DNA from: DASRIA01 sp963816975
GTDB taxonomy: Bacteria > Actinomycetota > Thermoleophilia > Solirubrobacterales > JBBDJG01
Reading direction: 5' to 3'
Assembly: GCA_963816975.1 (NCBI GenBank)
Contig: CAWFMD010000006.1
Coordinates: 248,001 to 312,000, forward strand
DNA length: 64,000 nt
The notes below the pieces were generated by a model. That model saw only the letters and a list, made by a program, of their open reading frames with translations. It made no database searches and was not told the origin of the DNA. Below, one piece after another: positions 58,846-64,000 of the stretch. The position numbers were made by a program, and so were the translations under genes. Positions within the stretch are counted from its first letter, which is position 1, and each line of letters begins with the position of its first letter.

Positions 58846-60257
58846 GCCTCGGCCTGCGAGCAGCCTCCGCGGGGGCCGGCGCGCGCGTGCGGAACCGGAT
58901 CGCGGCCTCGTCCTTTCGCCAGCGCCTGGCGCTGCTGTCGGCCGCGGCGGTCGCGATCGCCGTGGTGCTCGCTTCGGCCATCACGTTCGTGATCGTGCGC
59001 AGCGAGCTGCGCGGCGAGGTGGATCAGAGCCTCAAGGATGCGGCGGAACGCATCTCCGTTCCCGCCGAGCTGCTGCTCCCGGGGCAGGTCCCGCCCTCGG
59101 CCGAGAACGTGCTGGTGCTGCCGTCCGGACCGCTCGGCAGCCGCGACTCCTATGCCCAGGTCGTGCAGCCCAACGGCTCCGTGATCCGTCCCCGCGGCAG
59201 CCACATTCGCGTGCCCGTGGACGAGCGGGTGCTCCAGGTCGCGATCGGCGAGCGGAAGCCGTTCTACACCGACACCACGATCGGCGGCGTGCACGCGCGC
59301 GTCTACACCGCCCAGGTGCCGACCGGGGACGCCGTGCAGACGGTGCGCCCGCTGGAAGAGGTGGACCGCACGCTGCGCGACCTGACGTTCGCGCTCGTGC
59401 TGGTCGGGCTCGGGGGAGTGGCGCTCGCGGTATGGCTCGGGCTGCTCGTCGCGCGCGCCGCGCTCACGCCCGTCAAGCAGCTCACCGACGCGGCCGAGCA
59501 CGTGGCCCGCACGCGGGACCTCTCGCGCCGCATACGCGCCGATCGCACCGACGAGCTGAGCCGGCTCGGTGCCAGCTTCAACACGATGCTCGAGGCGCTG
59601 GCCTCTTCCCAGCAATCCCAGCGCCAACTCGTGGCCGACGCCTCGCACGAGCTGCGTACCCCGCTCACGAGTCTGCGCACGAACATCGAGGTGCTGTCGT
59701 CCGACGCGCTGCCGGCGGAGGACCGCAAGCGGCTGCTCCAGGACGTCGTCGCCCAGCTCGAAGAGCTGACCGTGCTCGTCACCGACCTGGTCGACCTCGC
59801 GCGCGGTGACGAACCGGCGCAGGTCGCCGAGGACGTGCGACTCGACCTGCTGGTCGAGGACGCCGTCGAGCGCGCGCGCCGGCACGCGCCCGACCGGGTG
59901 TTCTTCATGGAGCTCGAACCCGCCCTGGTCAAGGGGGTCGCTGCCCGCATCGACCGGGCGGTCTCGAACCTGCTCGACAACGCCGCGAAGTGGAGTCCCG
60001 CGGGCGGGCAGGTCGAGGTGCGGGTGCGCGACGGCGAGCTCTCGGTCCGGGACCACGGGCCGGGCATCGACGAGGACGACCTTCCGCACGTCTTCGACCG
60101 GTTCTACCGGGCGACGGCCGCGCGCGGCCTGCCCGGCTCGGGGCTGGGCCTGGCGATCGTGCGCCAGGTGGCACAGTCGCACGGCGGCACGGTCACAGCC
60201 GAGTCGGCGCAGGGCGGCGGCGCGCGCCTGCGACTGCGGCTTCCCGCGGCCGAATGA
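58842..60257 (+). CDS. Sensor histidine kinase (HAMP, HisKA, HATPase)
   Basis: 471 residues. Two membrane helices (residues ~30-52 and ~180-200) enclose an extracytoplasmic sensor of ~125 residues; HAMP follows (ARAALTPVKQLTDAAEHVARTRD); phospho-His in VADASHELRTPLTSLRTNIEVL; N box SNLLDNAAKWS; G1 DHGPGI; F box and G2 FDRFYR, GSGLGLAI. Partner of the preceding regulator. Its stop overlaps the phosphodiesterase gene (ATGA), making a three-gene operon. Confidence 0.95.
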   Translation: MSLGLRAASAGAGARVRNRIAASSFRQRLALLSAAAVAIAVVLASAITFVIVRSELRGEVDQSLKDAAERISVPAELLLPGQVPPSAENVLVLPSGPLGSRDSYAQVVQPNGSVIRPRGSHIRVPVDERVLQVAIGERKPFYTDTTIGGVHARVYTAQVPTGDAVQTVRPLEEVDRTLRDLTFALVLVGLGGVALAVWLGLLVARAALTPVKQLTDAAEHVARTRDLSRRIRADRTDELSRLGASFNTMLEALASSQQSQRQLVADASHELRTPLTSLRTNIEVLSSDALPAEDRKRLLQDVVAQLEELTVLVTDLVDLARGDEPAQVAEDVRLDLLVEDAVERARRHAPDRVFFMELEPALVKGVAARIDRAVSNLLDNAAKWSPAGGQVEVRVRDGELSVRDHGPGIDEDDLPHVFDRFYRATAARGLPGSGLGLAIVRQVAQSHGGTVTAESAQGGGARLRLRLPAAE

Positions 60258-60754
60258 AGGTCGGAGTCCTGTCCGACACCCACATGGCCAGCGGCGGCGC
60301 CAGAGGCCGGCGCCGGCTCCCCGGGCGGTGCACGGCGATCCTCGCCGAGTGCGACCTGCTGCTGCACGCCGGGGACATCATGAGCCTGGCGGCGCTGGCC
60401 GAGCTGGAGGCGATCGGCCCACCGCTGCGCGCGGTCAGCGGGAACATGGACGGCTGGGAGCTGCGCACCCGGCTCCCCGACGCGCTCGAGCTGGAGTTGG
60501 ATGACGTGCGCGTCGCGATGCTGCACGACGCCGGGCCGGCAGCGGGGCGCATCGCGCGGATGCGGCGGCGCTTTCCCGCCGCCGACGCGGTGGTGTTCGG
60601 CCATTCGCACCTCCCGCTGCACGAGCGCGACGGGGACTTCCAGATCTTCAACCCGGGCAGCCCCACGGAGCGCCGCCGCGCACCACATCACTCGATTGGC
60701 ATCGCGCGGATCGAGCACGGCGCGATCGACTTCGAGCTGGTGACCTTGGATTAG
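60254..60754 (+). CDS. YfcE/MJ0936-type metallophosphoesterase
   Basis: 166 residues from the ATG at 60254, coupled to the kinase stop. Metal motifs: GVLSDTHM (D-x-H), LLHAGDIMS, AVSGNMDG (GNxD), LHDAG and FGHSHLPLHERDG (GHxH). This small calcineurin-like family includes phosphodiesterases of unknown physiological substrate. Its position in a two-component operon suggests a signalling or envelope role, but this is inference. Confidence 0.9.
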   Translation: MKVGVLSDTHMASGGARGRRRLPGRCTAILAECDLLLHAGDIMSLAALAELEAIGPPLRAVSGNMDGWELRTRLPDALELELDDVRVAMLHDAGPAAGRIARMRRRFPAADAVVFGHSHLPLHERDGDFQIFNPGSPTERRRAPHHSIGIARIEHGAIDFELVTLD

Positions 60755-60780
60755 TGGTCACAGCTCGCGTAACAATGGAG
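60746..60780 (+). promoter_or_regulatory. Promoter-like element before msrB
   Basis: TTGGAT (60746-60751), 18 bases, TAACAAT (60770-60776) followed by GGAG. The TAACAATGGAG string is shared with the element at 9749. It begins within the last codons of the phosphodiesterase gene. Confidence 0.45.
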
Positions 60781-60830
60781 GCAGTCCGGCAGACAATCGC
60801 TCAGGTACCCGATACGGGAGGTTGATCGCA

Positions 60831-61237
60831 GTGACGACGAAGATCACCAAGACCGAGGAGGAGTGGCAGCGCGAGCTGACTCCGGAGCAGTTCGAGATCC
60901 TGCGCCGGCAGGGGACAGAGCCGCCCTTCACGGGCAAGTACGCCTACAGCAAGGAAGACGGCATGTACCGCTGTGCGGCATGCGGCAACGAGCTGTTCAG
61001 CTCCGACACCAAGTTCGACTCGGGCACGGGCTGGCCGAGCTTCTACGAGCCGGCGACCGCGGAGGCCGTCGAGCTGCGGTCCGACGACGGCCACGGCATG
61101 ACCCGCACCGAGGTTGTGTGTGCGCGCTGCGGCGGGCATCTCGGCCACGTCTTCCCCGACGGCCCCAGCCCACCGGTCAGCGCTACTGCATCAACTCCGT
61201 GTCCCTGGACATGGACGAGCGCGCGAACACGTCGTGA
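60831..61237 (+). pseudogene. msrB: Methionine-R-sulfoxide reductase with one missing base before the catalytic Cys
   Basis: GTG 60831 with GGGAGG 9 bases upstream is preferred over the TTG at 60822. Sequence: WQRELTPEQFEILRRQGTEPPFTGKYAY, first zinc pair YRCAACGNELF, SGTGWPSFYEP, second pair CARCGGHLGHVFPDGP. Then the frame is lost at 61163-61166: the other frame reads QPTGQRYCINSVSLDMDERANTS and stops at 61235-61237, which is the usual MsrB ending and contains the catalytic Cys (RYCINS). With one C restored the protein is ~135 residues and complete. As given it would lack the nucleophile. Confidence 0.88.
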
Positions 61238-61340
61238 GCTGACCGATCACACCGGCGCCCGGCGGGCGCTGTCGGCCCTGGTCGGGGGCGACCCCACGCT
61301 GCTCCAGTTCTACCGCGGCTGGTGGTGTCCGAAGCAGCAG
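61238..61340 (+). pseudogene. 5' fragment of a redoxin (AhpC/TSA-like) gene
   Basis: The frame reads LTDHTGARRALSALVGGDPTLLQFYRGWWCPKQQGG: the N-terminal strand, helix and peroxidatic-Cys motif of a peroxiredoxin-like redoxin (normally FYRGWWCPxEQ and about 150 residues more). It is cut at ~61340, where the 3' end of the convergent FAD gene begins. No start codon of its own is evident. A remnant next to msrB fits an old oxidative-damage operon. Confidence 0.6.
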
Positions 61341-61345
61341 GGCGG

Positions 61346-62692
61346 CTATGCCGGGATGGGCACCTGCGCCGCGAGCTCCTGCATCGCGTGCAGGTAGATC
61401 TCGGAGAAGGTCGGGAATGGCTGGATCGTGTCCTTCAGCACGTCCAGCGTCACGCTCGCCCGCACCGCGAGCGTCGCCTGGCCGAGCCACTCACCCGCCT
61501 CCGGCCCCAGCGCATACGCGCCCGTCAGGCGCTCGCCGTCCGACACCAGGGTGAGGAAGCCCGCGCCCTCGTAGTCGCGGTAGTAGGTCGACATCTTGGG
61601 GACGCTGTCGAGCGACACGGTCACGGTCACCGGACCCTCGGCCGCTCCCACCGACGCCGCCTGGGGGTCGGTGAAGACCACGCGCGGCACCGCGTCGTAG
61701 TTGGCCTCCGCGGGGCGCCCGAGGATGTTGGCGGCGGCGATCCGCCCCTGGTACTTGCCCACATAGGTGAGCGGCCAGATCGTCGTGACGTCGCCGATCG
61801 CCCACACGTTGTCGCCGGCGGACATGCGCTCGTCCACTTCGATCGCGCCCTTCTGCGGCTCGATCCCGATCGTCTCCAGCCCGATGCCCTCGCCCCGCGG
61901 CCTGCGCCCGGTCGCGACCAGCAGCTTGTCACCGCGCAGCACCTTGCCGTCGGGAAACTCCAGCTCGTAGCCATCACCGTGGCGGCGCGCCACCTTTGCG
62001 AACTGCCCGAGGTGGAACTCGATGCCGTCGCGCTCGAGCGCCTGCTGCAGCGCGTCGCCCAGCGGGCGCGGCTCCCGCGCGAGCACATGCTGGGCGCCCT
62101 CGGCCAGCGCGACCGATCCGCCCATGCGCGCCACCACCTGCGCCATCTCGACGCCGACGGGGCCGCCGCCCAGTATCAGCAGCCGGTCCGGGACCTCCGT
62201 CATGGCGGTGACCTCGCGGTTGGTCCACACGCCCTCCAGTTCACGCAAGCCGTCGATCGGAGGGATCACAGGGTCCGAGCCGGTCGCGATCACGAGGTGC
62301 TCGGTCGTGTAGGTGTCGTCGCCCACGGCGACGGTCCCCGGGCCGGCGACGCGCCCCGTGCCGCGGATCAGGTCGATGCCCTTCTCCTTCATCCACTCCT
62401 GCGCGTGCGAGTCGTCGTAGCCGCTGACCATGTAATCGCGCCATGCGAAGGCCTGCCCCGCGTCGAGGTCACCGGTGAGCGCCTCCCGCGCGCCGGGAAC
62501 GCGGCGCGCGCCGGCCAGTGCCTCCCCTGGACGCAACAGCGTCTTGGAGGGCATGCAGGCGTAGTACGAGCATTCGCCGCCGACCAGCTCGCGCTCCACG
62601 ATCGCGACCCGCAGGCCGCCGTCGGCCAGCTCGCCGGCGCAGTGCTCGGCGGCCGCGCCGCCGCCCAGCAGGATCACGTCGTAGTCAGTCAT
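61346..62692 (-). CDS. FAD-dependent pyridine nucleotide-disulfide oxidoreductase-like protein
   Basis: 448 residues from ATG 62692, which has GAGGCAAG before it (ATG 62707 is possible). FAD motif YDVILLGGGAAAEHCA, redox Cys pair GGECSYYACMPSKTLL (C-x4-C as in lipoamide dehydrogenase and mercuric reductase), NAD motif LLILGGGPVGVEMAQVVARMGG, and VWAIGDVTT. The C-terminal His-Glu pair of lipoamide dehydrogenase is replaced by PFPTFSEIY, so true lipoamide activity is doubtful. It overlaps the end of the GH15 gene by 8 bases, indicating co-transcription. Confidence 0.85.
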   Translation of the reverse strand: MTDYDVILLGGGAAAEHCAGELADGGLRVAIVERELVGGECSYYACMPSKTLLRPGEALAGARRVPGAREALTGDLDAGQAFAWRDYMVSGYDDSHAQEWMKEKGIDLIRGTGRVAGPGTVAVGDDTYTTEHLVIATGSDPVIPPIDGLRELEGVWTNREVTAMTEVPDRLLILGGGPVGVEMAQVVARMGGSVALAEGAQHVLAREPRPLGDALQQALERDGIEFHLGQFAKVARRHGDGYELEFPDGKVLRGDKLLVATGRRPRGEGIGLETIGIEPQKGAIEVDERMSAGDNVWAIGDVTTIWPLTYVGKYQGRIAAANILGRPAEANYDAVPRVVFTDPQAASVGAAEGPVTVTVSLDSVPKMSTYYRDYEGAGFLTLVSDGERLTGAYALGPEAGEWLGQATLAVRASVTLDVLKDTIQPFPTFSEIYLHAMQELAAQVPIPA

Positions 62693-64000
62693 CTTGCCTC
62701 GCTTCATCCTGCCTCGCTCGCGCTGCGTCGATCTCGTTGGCCGCGGTGATCAGCCCGATGTGGCTGAACGCCTGCGGGAAGTTTCCCAGCAACTCGCCGC
62801 GGGTGGTGTCGATCTCCTCGGCCAGCAGGCCGAGGTCGTTGGCGTAACCGGCGAGCTGGTCGAACAACCGCTCGGCCCGCTCCAGCTCCCCCGCCTTCGC
62901 CAGGCAGGAGACCAGCCAGAAGGAGCAGATCACGAAGGTGCCCTCCTCGCCCGTGAGGCCGTCGGGATTCACGCCCTCCGCGGCGTTGCGATAGCGCAGC
63001 ACCAGCCCGTTCTCGGTGAGGTCGTCGGCGATCGCCTCGATGGTCGAGCGCATGCGCGGGTCGTCCGCGGGCAGGAAGCCCAAAATCGGCATCAGCAACT
63101 GCGCCGCGTCCAGCTCGTCGGAGTCGAACGACTGGGCGTAGGCCTGGCGTGCCTCGCTCCAGCCGCGCTCCAGGATCGCGGCCCGGATCTGATCGCGCTC
63201 CTCCGCCCAGGCCTCGGCCTTCGCATAGGGGCCCAGCGCCGGCGCCAGCTTCACGGCGCGGTCGAGCGCGGTCCAGCACAGCACCTTGGACGACAGGTGG
63301 TGACGCGGCTCGCCGCGCATCTCCCACATGCCCGCGTCGGCGCCGCGCCAGCCCGCGGCGGCGGCGTCGGCCAGCTCGGCCGCGAACTCCTGGATCTCGG
63401 GGTGCAGCTTGCCGAGGCGCTCCTGATAGATGTGCAGCGTGTTCAGGAGCTCGCCGTACACGTCGAGCTGCGTCTGGTTCCAGGCGCCGTTGCCGACCCG
63501 CACCGGGCTCGAGTTGCGCCACCCGCGCAGGTGCGGCAGCTCGCGCTCGGACAGGTCGTGCTCGCCGCGGATCCCGTACATGATCTGCAGCGAGCCGCCC
63601 TGCACGCGGCCGCCCGCGGCGCTGGTCATGAACGAGACGAAGTCCTCGGCCTCGTCCGGGCAGGCGCCGATGTACAGCGCCTCCAGCGTGAGGCTCGCGT
63701 CGCGGATCCAGGCGAACCGGTAGTCCCAGTTGCGCTCCCCGCCCTCGTCCTCGGGCAGTGAGGTGGTGGGGGCCGCCACGATCGCGCCGGTGGGGCGGAA
63801 CGTGAGGCCCTTCAGCACCCGCGCGCTGAACTGGACGAGGTCCTTGTGCGGGCCCTCGTAGACGTCGTGCTCGCGCTCCCACGAGCGCCATGCCTCAGCC
63901 GTGTCGGCCACGCGCGCCGCGACGTCGGCCGCGGGGATCGGCTCCAGCGAGGTGGCCTCGGGCGATGCCCAGCACAGGGAGAAGGCGGCGCTTTCGCCCT
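62685..64000 (-). CDS. Glycoside hydrolase family 15 (glucoamylase/trehalase-like), 5' end outside window
   Basis: The frame is open from the window edge to the stop at 62685 (about 438 residues seen of a usual ~600). The (alpha/alpha)6 barrel is recognisable: PTGAIVAAPTTSLPEDEGGERNWDYRFAWIRDASLTLEAL, LPHLRGWRNSSPVRVGNGAWNQTQLDVYGE, and EEGTFVICSFWLVSCLAKAG with the catalytic Glu. The N-terminal beta domain is represented by ESAAFSLCWASPEATSLEPIPAAD at the edge. Actinobacterial members of this architecture hydrolyse trehalose or alpha-glucans in the cytosol. Confidence 0.9.
   Translation of the reverse strand, partial: GESAAFSLCWASPEATSLEPIPAADVAARVADTAEAWRSWEREHDVYEGPHKDLVQFSARVLKGLTFRPTGAIVAAPTTSLPEDEGGERNWDYRFAWIRDASLTLEALYIGACPDEAEDFVSFMTSAAGGRVQGGSLQIMYGIRGEHDLSERELPHLRGWRNSSPVRVGNGAWNQTQLDVYGELLNTLHIYQERLGKLHPEIQEFAAELADAAAAGWRGADAGMWEMRGEPRHHLSSKVLCWTALDRAVKLAPALGPYAKAEAWAEERDQIRAAILERGWSEARQAYAQSFDSDELDAAQLLMPILGFLPADDPRMRSTIEAIADDLTENGLVLRYRNAAEGVNPDGLTGEEGTFVICSFWLVSCLAKAGELERAERLFDQLAGYANDLGLLAEEIDTTRGELLGNFPQAFSHIGLITAANEIDAARARQDEARQDD

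Noticed and set aside
61346..62692. Calling the FAD protein dihydrolipoyl dehydrogenase or mercuric reductase
   Set aside because: The Cys pair fits, but the C-terminal His-Glu of lipoamide dehydrogenase and the Cys pair of MerA are absent.
1..64000. tRNA, rRNA, prophage or intact insertion sequence
   Set aside because: No cloverleaf with TTCGA arm and matching acceptor, no transposase or integrase motif and no phage structural genes were seen on either strand.

Overview
The window is very GC-rich (about 70 % by eye, not computed) and densely packed on both strands. Many starts are GTG or TTG, many genes overlap by an NTGA stop/start, and likely -10 boxes of the type TAnnnT recur. Its content (F420-type luciferase-like oxidoreductases, a DDN-type nitroreductase, DUF2236, MerR-DICT, RTX proteins joined to phosphatases, large secreted sugar dehydrogenases with a PKD domain) suggests an actinobacterium, most likely a Thermoleophilia / Solirubrobacterales soil bacterium. 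That placement is inferred from gene style; there is no rRNA or tRNA to prove it. I saw no CRISPR array, prophage or intact insertion sequence.

Layout. 1-251: 3' end of a large secreted protein of the same family as the trio at 29.4-40.0 kb. 275-6765: lipoprotein DUF192, PfkB-type kinase, PHP phosphoesterase, F420-type oxidoreductase, two membrane proteins (one a PAP2-lipid kinase fusion) and DUF523/DUF1722. 6.9-11.3 kb: two secreted RTX-metallophosphatase paralogues around a thiolase; the second carries a 30x Asp-Pro linker and altered active-site residues. 11.4-18.9 kb: catabolic or redox genes (alpha/beta hydrolases, MDR reductase, P450, DDN protein, second luciferase-like gene); the P450 and the luciferase-like gene have broken frames. 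19.1-29.3 kb: PLP enzyme, SnoaL proteins, YcnI-like copper protein, DUF2236, SRPBCC, MerR-DICT, ECF sigma, lysyl-oxidase-like protein, CBS-methyltransferase fusion, flavin monooxygenase, VOC protein.

29.4-40.0 kb is the most striking block: three tandem ~1,130-1,157-residue secreted proteins (PQQ-type sugar dehydrogenase, PKD, DNRLRE-like domain, conserved unnamed C-terminal module), each preceded by the same promoter-leader element. 40.1-45.1 kb holds a pair of AlgX/AlgJ-like SGNH proteins, one apparently active and one without the catalytic residues, then a penicillin-acylase-family hydrolase. 45.1-47.1 kb holds an MFS transporter remnant and a secreted RTX protein whose leader reads as a ydaO-type cyclic-di-AMP riboswitch. 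47.2-56.9 kb: stress, membrane and small enzyme genes, including a glyoxalase-family 3' fragment beside an intact relative. 56.9-60.8 kb: a membrane protein with a degenerate GGDEF domain and an array of repeated ribosome-binding sites, facing a response regulator-histidine kinase-phosphodiesterase operon. 60.8-64.0 kb: frameshifted msrB, peroxiredoxin fragment, FAD disulfide-reductase-like protein and a GH15 glucoamylase/trehalase that leaves the window.

Most of what can be tied together is extracytoplasmic: secreted quinoprotein dehydrogenases, Ca-binding RTX repeats, surface phosphatases, O-acyltransferase-like SGNH proteins and an acylase, probably under second-messenger control (a c-di-AMP riboswitch, a GGDEF-derived receptor) and envelope two-component control. 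Single-base frameshifts in four genes may be real decay or consensus errors, and should be checked before reading biology into them.
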